Of a DNA stretch of 5,738 nt, positions 1 through 5,711 are shown piece by piece. Made by a program: the position numbers and the translations under genes. Location of the stretch: the NCBI GenBank assembly GCA_017849315.1, contig JAFIHQ010000180.1, forward strand, positions 1 to 5,738, in the 5' to 3' direction. This DNA comes from Treponema sp. Its GTDB lineage: Bacteria; Spirochaetota; Spirochaetia; Treponematales; Rectinemataceae. Below the pieces are notes generated by a model that worked only from the letters and a program-made list of their open reading frames with translations, had not been told where the DNA came from and ran no database searches. The first letter of the stretch is position 1; each line of letters starts with the position of its first letter.

Positions 1-341
1 CCAACGACTACTTCGAACGTCATGACCAGGACCTGTACTGTGCGGTCAAGATCGACATGATCACCGCGGTGCTTGGTGGCGAGGTTATGGTGACCACCTT
101 GGATGGCAAGAAGGTCAGACTCGAAGTACCTGCGGGAACTCAGCACGGTAAACTCTTGCGCATTCGCGGCGAGGGTGTGCCCAGTCCGAATGGCTATAAG
201 GGCGATCTTTATGTAAAGGTGCTCATCCAGATGCCTACGAGGCTTTCACGGCGTGGCCGGGAACTGTTGGAGCAGTTCAGGTCCGTTGAGCCAGAAAACC
301 TGGAACCGCAGACAGTAAAGCTTTCTGAGGTAAATAGTTAA
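1..341 (+). CDS. dnaJ: DnaJ chaperone, C-terminal part (partial, 5' end outside window)
   Basis: This is the last 112 codons of DnaJ (Hsp40), the cytoplasmic co-chaperone that delivers unfolded clients to DnaK and stimulates its ATPase. Reading starts in frame at position 3 and ends at TAA 339-341. What is visible is the second C-terminal substrate-binding beta domain and the tail: an HDQDLYC segment, then ALGGE-like VLGGEV, TLDGK, the hallmark VPAGTQHGKLLRIRGEGVP stretch, KGDLYVKV, and the LSRRGRELLEQF helix of the dimerisation region. The J domain, Gly/Phe linker and CxxCxGxG zinc repeats must lie to the left of the window. The first ATG in frame (57) is internal, not a start, because the conserved domain already runs through it. 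A hairpin terminator follows 54 bases downstream, so dnaJ is the last gene of its transcript. The tail resembles treponemal DnaJ from memory. Confidence 0.95.
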   Translation, partial: NDYFERHDQDLYCAVKIDMITAVLGGEVMVTTLDGKKVRLEVPAGTQHGKLLRIRGEGVPSPNGYKGDLYVKVLIQMPTRLSRRGRELLEQFRSVEPENLEPQTVKLSEVNS

Positions 342-395
342 CAAATATTTAGAATATTGATATATATTGAAAAGAGAAGCTCGAGATGTAGTTAA

Positions 396-422
396 AAGCG
401 CTGCCTTTAAACGGCAGCGCTT
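396..422. terminator. Bidirectional intrinsic terminator between dnaJ and copZ
   Basis: A perfect 10-bp stem (AAGCGCTGCC at 396-405 pairing with GGCAGCGCTT at 413-422) closes a 7-base loop. On the + strand it is followed by a pyrimidine-rich CTTTGTGTCTT run. On the - strand the arm ends in GCGCTTTTAA, a shorter T tract. It lies between two convergent genes, after the dnaJ stop (341) and before the copZ stop (455), which fits a terminator shared by both. The T tracts are modest, so efficiency in each direction is uncertain. The rest of 342-454 is AT-rich with no other feature seen. Confidence 0.8.
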
Positions 423-454
423 CTTTGTGTCTTACTAGGTGCCTTGCTAGGAGT

Positions 455-664
455 TTACTGCGAGATAGAAGCGACTTCGTAACCGGCATCTGAAACTGCA
501 GCGCGCAAGGCCTCGTCGTCCAGATTCTCGCCTTCGACCACTGCTGATTTGTTGGCCAAATCCACCTGTGCGGATTTGACGCCAGGGACTCCCTCAAGTG
601 CCGATTTGACATGCATAACACAATGATTGCAGGACATACCCTCAATTTTCATCAACTTTGTCAT
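455..664 (-). CDS. copZ: CopZ-like copper chaperone (heavy-metal-associated domain protein)
   Basis: A 69-residue cytoplasmic protein made of a single HMA (ferredoxin-like) domain, the usual size for CopZ/Atx1-type Cu+ chaperones. The metal site GMSCNHC is at residues 9-15, with Cys12 and Cys15 as the Cu+ ligands. The rest follows the family: VKSALEGVPGV (helix 1 and turn), AQVDLANKSAVVEG (strands 2-3), and an AVSDAGYEV ending in which Tyr62 occupies the usual position behind the metal loop. The ATG at 664-662 has a good Shine-Dalgarno (GAGGAGAG, 671-678) six bases upstream. It lies 52 bases downstream of copA on the same strand, so the two are probably co-transcribed, and it would pass copper to CopA. 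The family also includes mercury-binding MerP-like proteins, but the CopA partner favours copper. No signal peptide is visible. Confidence 0.9.
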   Translation of the reverse strand: MTKLMKIEGMSCNHCVMHVKSALEGVPGVKSAQVDLANKSAVVEGENLDDEALRAAVSDAGYEVASISQ

Positions 665-689
665 ACAATTCTCTCCTCATAATTCATAA

Positions 690-730
690 TTCTACTTATT
701 CCACGTTTTCTAGGTTCTACTTATTCACGT
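690..730. repeat. Near-exact direct repeat spanning the copA stop codon and the copA-copZ spacer
   Basis: TTCTACTTATTCCACGT (690-706) and TTCTACTTATTCACGT (715-730) differ only by one inserted C and lie 25 bases apart. The right copy is the last codons and stop of copA; the left copy is in the untranslated spacer. A smaller tandem CATAATT pair lies at 678-691, just upstream of the copZ ribosome site. This looks like a small local duplication of the copA 3' end rather than a functional site. Confidence 0.6.
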
Positions 731-3047
731 CCGCAAAATAGCGTGACGATTTAAAACGCCGCAACCGCAGCGCGTTAGAGACCACGGATACCGAGCTAAA
801 GGACATAGCCGCCGCCGCGATCATGGGCGAGAGCAGCGGTCCACCAAAAGCGTACAAGAGACCTGCCGCTATCGGAATACCCAAGACATTATAGCCGAAA
901 GCCCAGAAAAGATTCTGGTGAATGTTGCGGATTACCTGCCGCGACAACATGATAGCGGTTGGCACATCTCGAAGGTCGTTCTTCATCAAGACGATGTCGG
1001 CGCTGTCCATGGCGATATCGGTGCCTGAACCAACCGCGATGCCAACATCGGCCTGCGCAAGGGCTGGCGCGTCGTTAATGCCGTCGCCAACCATGGCGAT
1101 CTTGCGGCCACCCGACTGGAGGCGTTTGATCTCGTCGGCCTTGCCGCCGGGAAGCACTTCGGCTAAAACGCTGTCGATGCCGACCTTTTGTGCGATGTTC
1201 TGGGCTGTACGGCGATTGTCTCCGGTAATCATTGCAACGTCTATGCCCATCTGATGCAGGCGGCGAACCGCTTCGGCGGAGCCTTGGTTGATGGTGTCCG
1301 CGATGGCGAAAATGCCGATAAGTTCAGGGTTGTCTGCCGCTCCAGGCTCTGTCGCCGCGTGTTCTGCCGCCTCACGTTTTGCAGCAAAAATCACGGTCTT
1401 GCCTTCTGAAGAAAGCCCGTCGACGGTGTCTCTAATCTGTCCAGCGCTCACATCGATGCCAAGTTCCGCCATAAAGAGCGAGTTGCCGATGAAGAATTCG
1501 GAATCAGCGAATTTGGCGCGGATTCCTTTCCCTGGCAAGGCAAGAAATTGGTCAGGGCTTTTGAGCTCGAGTTTGAGGCTTTCTGCTTTGGCTACGATGG
1601 CTTCGCCCAGGGGATGCTCGCTTGCTTTTTCGGTTGAGGCAGCGAGGGCGAGCAACGCCGACTCGGAAAGAGCAGCTCGGCCCGGCGAGGAGACGGCGAT
1701 GGTGTCGGTGAGTTGCATTTTACCGGTTGTGATGGTACCGGTTTTGTCAAAGACGACGGTTTTGATGGCCTGGGCGGTCTCGAGGGCCTCACCGGACTTG
1801 ATGAGGATGCCGTGCTCGGCGCCGACGCCGGTGCCGACCATGATGGCGGTGGGCGTTGCGAGCCCGAGCGCACAGGGGCAAGCTATTGTCAGTACGGAAA
1901 CAAAAATGGTAAGCGCAAACGTTATGCTCTGCCCGGCAATGAGCCAGATAGCTGCGGAGAGGAGTGCAATGCCGAAGACAACCGGCACAAAGATGCCGCT
2001 TATTCTGTCCGCAGTATGCGCTATCGGCGCCTTAGAGCCTTGAGCATCCTCCACAAGTTTGATGATCTTGGCAAGCATTGTATCGTTTCCGACATGCTCG
2101 GCCTTGAATTGGAAGGCACCGTTTCGATTTATCGTGCCACCGATGACCGTGGAACCTGGCCCTTTGTCGACCGGTAGGCTTTCGCCAGTCAGCATTGATT
2201 CGTCTACGGCGCTCTCACCCTGCGTTATCGTGCCATCGACAGGTATTTGTTCGCCTGGGCGGACCAAAACGACATCGCCTACAGCGACATCCTTGACGGG
2301 GATTTCGATTTCGGTGCCACCGCGAATGACTGTGGCGGTAGCAGGCCTTAAGCGCATAAGTTTCTTTATGGCATCGCTCGTCTTACCTTTGCTCACGGCT
2401 TCGAGGGTTTTCCCAAGCATAATGAGGGTGATGATCATCCCGGCAGTTTCAAAATAAAGCCCATTTGCCGCCGAGGCGTCACCCTGCAGAATCCGTATGG
2501 TGGAGTAAATGCTGTAGAGCAGAGACGCCGAGGTTCCCATCGCAATGAGGCTGTCCATGTTAGGAGCGCCATGCAAAAGGGTCCTGGTCCCTACCGTATA
2601 GAAGTGCCAGCCAGACGCTACCACCGGCGCGACCAGGAGAAGCTGCACAAGTGCAAAGGTGAGTGGATGCATGTCGGGATGCAAAAACTCTGGCAAAGGC
2701 AGCCCGAGCATGTGGCCCATCGAGACATACAGCAATAAGACGGAAAAAGCCGCTGCAACGCCAAATTTTGTCCATTGCGTTCGTATTTCTTTTTCTTTGC
2801 GTACGGAGGCCTCATCGCGTTCTTCTTCGGTATCGAGTTCGACGGCCGCATAGCCAGCCTTCCTGACTGCCTCTTTGATTGCGTCGACCGACGTAACTGC
2901 ATCGTCGTACGCCACATTGAGGGTTTCCGAAGCGAAATTAACTGCAACTTCTGCGACCCCTGGCACCTTTTTTACCGCTTTTTCGTTTGCATTTGCGCAG
3001 GCGGTACAGGTCATTCCGCGCAATTCCATCTTTTTATGTTGAATCAT
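717..3047 (-). CDS. copA: Cu+-exporting P1B-type ATPase CopA
   Basis: A 776-residue inner-membrane pump that uses ATP to export Cu+ from the cytoplasm. One N-terminal HMA domain (about residues 1-71) carries GMTCTAC with Cys14/Cys17. Eight membrane segments are visible near 95-115, 127-150, 163-184, 197-218, 350-372, 375-402, 712-732 and 739-760. The actuator loop has TGES at 287-290; the membrane copper site is CPC at 390-392; the phosphorylated Asp is D434 in DKTGT; the ATP-binding SEHP motif has His478; TGDN is at 608-611 and the hinge GDGINDAP starts at 654. YN (719-720) in helix 7 and MSFSS (748-752) in helix 8 complete the P1B-1 signature for monovalent copper (or silver). The ATG at 3047 is chosen because GGAG lies five bases upstream; an upstream TTG at 3104 would add 19 residues unlike the family. 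copZ follows. An alanine-rich pentapeptide insertion (559-573) interrupts the nucleotide-binding/phosphorylation region but spares all motifs. Confidence 0.95.
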   Translation of the reverse strand: MIQHKKMELRGMTCTACANANEKAVKKVPGVAEVAVNFASETLNVAYDDAVTSVDAIKEAVRKAGYAAVELDTEEERDEASVRKEKEIRTQWTKFGVAAAFSVLLLYVSMGHMLGLPLPEFLHPDMHPLTFALVQLLLVAPVVASGWHFYTVGTRTLLHGAPNMDSLIAMGTSASLLYSIYSTIRILQGDASAANGLYFETAGMIITLIMLGKTLEAVSKGKTSDAIKKLMRLRPATATVIRGGTEIEIPVKDVAVGDVVLVRPGEQIPVDGTITQGESAVDESMLTGESLPVDKGPGSTVIGGTINRNGAFQFKAEHVGNDTMLAKIIKLVEDAQGSKAPIAHTADRISGIFVPVVFGIALLSAAIWLIAGQSITFALTIFVSVLTIACPCALGLATPTAIMVGTGVGAEHGILIKSGEALETAQAIKTVVFDKTGTITTGKMQLTDTIAVSSPGRAALSESALLALAASTEKASEHPLGEAIVAKAESLKLELKSPDQFLALPGKGIRAKFADSEFFIGNSLFMAELGIDVSAGQIRDTVDGLSSEGKTVIFAAKREAAEHAATEPGAADNPELIGIFAIADTINQGSAEAVRRLHQMGIDVAMITGDNRRTAQNIAQKVGIDSVLAEVLPGGKADEIKRLQSGGRKIAMVGDGINDAPALAQADVGIAVGSGTDIAMDSADIVLMKNDLRDVPTAIMLSRQVIRNIHQNLFWAFGYNVLGIPIAAGLLYAFGGPLLSPMIAAAAMSFSSVSVVSNALRLRRFKSSRYFADVNK
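1329..1373 (-). repeat. In-frame 15-bp tandem repeat inside copA (three imperfect units)
   Basis: Three consecutive 15-base units read on the - strand as EAAEH, AATEP and GAADN. The first unit matches the second at 10 of 15 bases and the third at 11 of 15, with a shared GCGGC...CAGA core. They fall between VIFAAKR and NPELIGIFAIADT. In CopA relatives, from memory, these two strands are joined by a short turn, so the units look like an added loop. Repeat status is visible; that it is an insertion relative to homologues is from memory of the family. Confidence 0.55.
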
Positions 3048-3052
3048 GTTTT

Positions 3053-3056
3053 CTCC
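3053..3056 (-). promoter_or_regulatory. Shine-Dalgarno that sets the copA start
   Basis: GGAG on the - strand sits five bases before the ATG at 3047-3045. It supports the 776-residue CopA over the longer reading from the upstream TTG at 3104, whose extra 19 residues have no HMA-domain character and cover this very ribosome site. Confidence 0.75.
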
Positions 3057-3170
3057 ATGTTCTTGGTACGCTCCGATTCTCTTCTCCTGCACGTTTCTTG
3101 GCAAGTATTACAAGGCTCGGGACTGCTTGACTTGTTTTTCCATCTTATTATTCGGCTTTAATATACTAAA

Positions 3171-3184
3171 ATAATCAAGATTAT
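3171..3184. promoter_or_regulatory. Perfect inverted repeat upstream of copA, candidate operator
   Basis: ATAATC-AA-GATTAT is a perfect 6-2-6 dyad, followed closely by a looser TGTA-N6-TACA dyad at 3184-3197. Together they lie 124 to 150 bases upstream of the copA ATG and overlap the weak 19-base-spaced promoter candidate. A copper-responsive repressor or activator could bind here, but in DNA this AT-rich short palindromes arise easily by chance. Confidence 0.25.
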
Positions 3185-3272
3185 GTAATACTATACAAGC
3201 ATTATAATATATAAAAAATTAAATATAATCTCTAAAGCACTGGCAAAACTATGCAATTGCTACTATTCTTGC

Positions 3273-3301
3273 AATCGATTGGTCTAAATCAATTGGTCTA
3301 A
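3273..3301. repeat. 14-bp tandem direct repeat upstream of the GH13 gene, candidate operator
   Basis: AATCGATTGGTCTAA (3273-3287) and AATCAATTGGTCTAA (3287-3301) repeat with a 14-base period and a single mismatch. The first copy contains the palindrome CAATCGATTG (3272-3281) with a central CpG, as seen in LacI-family operators. The pair ends 31 bases before the GH13 ATG and just before its ribosome site, a position suited to repression of a sugar gene. The repeat is directly visible; the regulatory role is inferred. Confidence 0.45.
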
Positions 3302-3332
3302 CAGGGAAACGCCCAAGCTTGGAGCAGATCAG

Positions 3333-4886
3333 ATGGTAAGCGAAGACACCAGTATCTATCAGGTTTTTGTAAGGAATTTTACCGAGCAAGGCACACTTGC
3401 GGCGGCTACTGAACGGCTGCACGGTATTAAATCTTTGGGCTTCGACTGGGTCTATCTGACTCCTGTACAGCCAATAGGGCAGGCCGGCAGAAAAGGAAGC
3501 TATGGAAGTCCTTATGCCATAGCAGATTATAGGTCGATAAATTCAGATCTTGGCACCATGGAAGACTTTGTTGCCTTTGTTACAGAAGCTCATCGCTGTG
3601 GGCTAAAGGTGATGCTCGATGTGGTGTATAACCACACTTCCCCGGATTCAGTGCTTGCGCGCGAACACCCCGAGTGGTTTCTTCACGACGAGCATGGTGC
3701 CCTTAGCAGAAAATGCGCCGATTGGTCCGACGTTGTTGACCTGGATTATGGCTCTTCGCCGCAACTCTGGCTCGAACTGATGGATACCCTCGTCATGTGG
3801 CGGGACCTTGGTGTGGATGGCTTCCGCTGCGATGTCGCCACACTTGTGCCTGTGGACTTTTGGCATCAGGCGAGGGAGCGGACCAATCGGCGCGATCCGG
3901 CAACCAAGCAAGACAGTTATCCGCTTGTTTGGCTTGCAGAAAGCACACATCCGCATTTCTTAAAGTCGATTCGCGATGCAGGCTACGGTGCATGGTCCGA
4001 GCCAGAACTGCATACGGCGGCTTTCGATCTTAGTTACGATTACGATGGATGGGAAAAACTGGAAGCCGTTTGGAAAGGCGAGCGCTCTGCACGTCTGTAT
4101 CTCGAGTACCTTTTTGTGCAGGAGACAATCTATCCAAAAGGCAGCCGCAAAATCCGTTTCCTGGAAAACCACGACCAGGAGAGAGCGGCTTCCCGTTTTA
4201 CATCGCCTTCATTGCTCAAGGCGTGGACCGTCTTAAGTCAATTTGTGCCTGGCGTTACCTTCGCCTACATGGGCGAGGAGTACGGCATGGCTCACAGGCC
4301 CAGCCTGTTTGACAAGGACCCTGTAGACTGGCGCGGCGGCGACCCGTCCTTTTTCTCCTTTTTCCGCGACTGCCTCGCCGGCACCCGCGCGGCCAAGCGG
4401 TGCGCCCCATTTTTCGCCTGGCGCGACCTTGGCGGCGACTGTTTCCTCTTGGAGCGCTTCGGGTCGCCGCCGCAGCTTACCGGCGTTGCTTCGGAATTGC
4501 CGCCAGCTCTCACCTTGCAGGCGTCCGCCTCCAACCTGCAGGCGCCCGTCTCTAACTCCGCCTCGCCCAGCGCAAAACCCTACGCCTGGGCCCTGGTCAA
4601 CCTGAGCCCCCGCCCAGCCGTCGCTGTCCGCCCAGCCGCCACTGGCGCCGCTGTCCACGCCAATGTCGCTATCCGCCCAGGCGCCGCCGCTCGTGCTGAT
4701 GTCGACGGTCACCTTAATGCCGCCGCACGTGCTGGCGCCGCCACACCAACGGCACCCTATGTCGATCTGCCAGAAACAATCGAAGGGTACGACTTCGTAA
4801 GCCACAAGAAAGTCGCCCTACGCGGGCGCATCCAAGTACCCGATGAGCCCTTACTCGTTCTCAGGGATCTCGAAGACACCCTTTAA
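3333..4886 (+). CDS. GH13 alpha-amylase-family glycosidase with repeat-expanded C-terminal domain
   Basis: A 517-residue enzyme with a (beta/alpha)8 alpha-amylase barrel that should hydrolyse or transfer alpha-glucosidic bonds of maltodextrin-type sugars. There is no signal peptide, so it acts in the cytoplasm. The four GH13 regions are present: DVVYNH (96-101), GFRCDVA (163-169) with nucleophile Asp167, LAEST with acid/base Glu203, and FLENHD (276-281) with Asp281. The barrel begins at once with SIYQVFVRNF and ends near 325; MGEEYGMA (313-320) is also typical. A beta domain C follows from about 360 (FFAWRDLGGDCFLLERFG), but it is split by two Ala/Pro/Ser-rich stretches, about 378-415 and 427-474. 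Core strands resume in between (YAWALVNLS) and after (GYDFVSHKKV, PDEPLLVLRDLE). Without these stretches the protein would be roughly 430 residues. GGAG lies eight bases before the ATG. Exact substrate (alpha-amylase, alpha-glucosidase or transferase) cannot be told. Its end overlaps the convergent nagD-like gene. Confidence 0.9.
   Translation: MVSEDTSIYQVFVRNFTEQGTLAAATERLHGIKSLGFDWVYLTPVQPIGQAGRKGSYGSPYAIADYRSINSDLGTMEDFVAFVTEAHRCGLKVMLDVVYNHTSPDSVLAREHPEWFLHDEHGALSRKCADWSDVVDLDYGSSPQLWLELMDTLVMWRDLGVDGFRCDVATLVPVDFWHQARERTNRRDPATKQDSYPLVWLAESTHPHFLKSIRDAGYGAWSEPELHTAAFDLSYDYDGWEKLEAVWKGERSARLYLEYLFVQETIYPKGSRKIRFLENHDQERAASRFTSPSLLKAWTVLSQFVPGVTFAYMGEEYGMAHRPSLFDKDPVDWRGGDPSFFSFFRDCLAGTRAAKRCAPFFAWRDLGGDCFLLERFGSPPQLTGVASELPPALTLQASASNLQAPVSNSASPSAKPYAWALVNLSPRPAVAVRPAATGAAVHANVAIRPGAAARADVDGHLNAAARAGAATPTAPYVDLPETIEGYDFVSHKKVALRGRIQVPDEPLLVLRDLEDTL
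4512..4553 (+). repeat. 21-bp tandem repeat in the first GH13 insertion
   Basis: Two adjacent 21-base units (4512-4532 and 4533-4553) match at 16 of 21 positions and read TLQASAS and NLQAPVS; a degenerate third unit reads NSASPSA. They make up the core of the first low-complexity insertion (residues about 378-415) in the beta domain of the GH13 enzyme. Confidence 0.65.
4620..4734 (+). repeat. Nested 45-bp and 36-bp repeats in the second GH13 insertion
   Basis: The 21-base blocks 4620-4640 and 4665-4685 match at 19 of 21 bases, a period of 45, and encode VAVRPAA and VAIRPGA. A second pair, 4683-4698 and 4719-4734, matches at 15 of 16 bases, a period of 36, and encodes AAARA twice. All periods keep the reading frame. 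The DNA is strongly GC-rich (45 of 60 bases at 4611-4670), unlike the rest of the gene, and encodes an Ala/Val/Arg/Pro peptide without evident fold. Confidence 0.7.
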
Positions 4887-5699
4887 GACGTGGCTGGGGC
4901 TGTACGAATACCTGCCGATTTCCTCACGCGACGTCACGCCGGACAACACAAGGACCGTTTCGATATCCGCCTCTATGCCCGCGATGATGTCCGTATCCAT
5001 GCGGTCGCCAATAATGGCGGTTTCCTCACGCAAAGCTCCAAGCGTCCGCAAACCATGGCGCATCATCAAAGGGTTGGGCTTACCCACAAAGTAGGCTTTC
5101 CGTCCAGTGGCTAATTCTATCGGCGCAACAAGGGCACCACATGCCGGCACAATGCCTTCGTCAGAAGGTCCTGTGAGGTCTGGGTTTGTACCGATCAGCC
5201 TTGCTCCGGCCAGGACGAGCTTTACAGCCTTCTCCACCGTATCCAATGTGTACGATCTTGCCTCGCCAACAACGACGTAATCGGGGTTAACATTGTTCAT
5301 GGTATAGCCAACGTCGTAGAGCGCATGGATAAGTCCTGGTTCTCCAATGACATAGGCCGTTCCTTTCGGTTTTTGGCTTGCCAGAAAACTGGCCGTGGCC
5401 AAGGCGCTGGTGTAGAAGTGCGCTGGCTCCACCCCGATGCCAAGCCATGCCAGCTTTTGGGAAAGCTCTTCCGGAGACCGCTCGCTCGAATTGGTGAGAA
5501 ACAAGAACTTTTTCTGGTTTTTTTTGAGCCACGCAACAAATTCTGCAGCCCCAGGCAGAAGAAAATTGCCGTGATAAATAACTCCATCCATATCGATGAT
5601 AAAGGCGTTCTTGTTTCTGATCGCCTGCAAATCAGGCATTTGCTGCTCGGACCCATGATTCTCTGTTTTCTGATTCTCGGCTCTTTGATTCTCAGGCAT
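4851..5699 (-). CDS. nagD: NagD-like HAD-IIA family phosphatase
   Basis: A 282-residue cytoplasmic haloacid-dehalogenase-superfamily hydrolase of the subclass IIA/NagD group, which dephosphorylates nucleotides (UMP in E. coli NagD) or small sugar phosphates. Motif I is DMDGV (36-40) with nucleophile Asp36 and acid/base Asp38; motif II is LTNSS (Thr69); motif III Lys is in VGKPNP (Lys207); motif IV is GDRMDTDI with Asp232 and Asp237 for Mg2+. NagD-specific stretches recalled from the E. coli protein are also seen: PGAAEF, FYTSALATASFL, VNPDYVVVGEARSY, TNPD, PACGAL, and ETVLVLSGV. E. coli NagD has about 250 residues; the extra length is an N-terminal tail of about 28 residues built from pentapeptide repeats. 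The ATG at 5699 is chosen because AAGGAG lies six bases upstream; Met21 has no ribosome site. A possible -10 (TATAGT, 5724-5729) lies just upstream. There is no nag operon here, so the symbol reflects similarity only. Confidence 0.88.
   Translation of the reverse strand: MPENQRAENQKTENHGSEQQMPDLQAIRNKNAFIIDMDGVIYHGNFLLPGAAEFVAWLKKNQKKFLFLTNSSERSPEELSQKLAWLGIGVEPAHFYTSALATASFLASQKPKGTAYVIGEPGLIHALYDVGYTMNNVNPDYVVVGEARSYTLDTVEKAVKLVLAGARLIGTNPDLTGPSDEGIVPACGALVAPIELATGRKAYFVGKPNPLMMRHGLRTLGALREETAIIGDRMDTDIIAGIEADIETVLVLSGVTSREEIGRYSYSPSHVLKGVFEIPENE
5634..5693 (-). repeat. 15-bp tandem repeat encoding the N-terminal tail of the NagD-like protein
   Basis: Four consecutive 15-base units read on the - strand as ENQRA, ENQKT, ENHGS and EQQMP. 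The first three share GAGAATCA exactly at the same phase (starting at 5693, 5678 and 5663) and the first unit matches each of the other two at 11 of 15 bases; the fourth is more diverged. The tail is polar, probably disordered, and precedes the first HAD strand (NAFIIDMDG). Confidence 0.75.
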
Positions 5700-5705
5700 C
5701 GGCGT

Positions 5706-5711
5706 CTCCTT
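5706..5711 (-). promoter_or_regulatory. Shine-Dalgarno that sets the NagD-like start
   Basis: AAGGAG lies six bases before the ATG at 5699-5697. It shows that the repeat-built N-terminal tail is translated, since the next in-frame ATG (Met21, 5639-5637) is preceded by no purine-rich ribosome site. Confidence 0.75.

Larger units (their letters stand above)
3048..3332. other. Divergent intergenic region between copA and the GH13 gene
   Basis: No convincing gene lies here. The region must drive copA leftward and the GH13 gene rightward. Positions 3161-3230 are about 87% A+T (61 of 70 bases) against GC-rich flanking genes, typical of promoter DNA. On the - strand, a TTGTAT (3193-3198) and TATTTT (3168-3173) pair is separated by 19 bases, while TTACAT and TATATT further on are separated by 17. 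Both pairs match the consensus poorly and neither is firm. TATAAT hexamers on the + strand at 3203-3208 and 3224-3229 lack a good -35. No G-tract CsoR site or CopY box (TACAnnTGTA) was found. Confidence 0.5.

Noticed and set aside
349..645. 98-codon open frame on the - strand overlapping copZ
   Set aside because: It is an out-of-frame reading of copZ that runs through the terminator hairpin; the CxxC-containing frame is the real gene.
1288..2043. 251-codon open frame on the + strand opposite copA
   Set aside because: It is antisense to an unmistakable CopA, with Ser/Ala-rich translation and no recognisable motif; it is a shadow of GC-rich codon bias.
3048..3104. N-terminal extension of CopA by 19 residues from a TTG codon
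   Set aside because: The extension starts with TTG, has no HMA-like or signal character, and covers the GGAG ribosome site that fits the ATG at 3047.
4512..4734. CRISPR-like or REP-type repeat array
   Set aside because: Units are imperfect, short, without unique spacers, and lie in frame within a coding sequence.
4464..4754. Frameshift or assembly error as the cause of the Ala-rich stretches in the GH13 protein
   Set aside because: Genuine domain C strands appear in the same frame between and after the stretches, and internal repeats with periods divisible by three explain them better; two compensating frameshifts would be needed.
4233..4805. 190-codon Gly/Ala-rich open frame on the - strand opposite the GH13 gene
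   Set aside because: It is a complement of the repetitive GC-rich coding stretch, with no family resemblance, and the + strand frame carries intact GH13 motifs.
5637..5639. Alternative start of the NagD-like protein at Met21
   Set aside because: There is no ribosome site upstream of it, while the ATG at 5699 has AAGGAG at ideal spacing.
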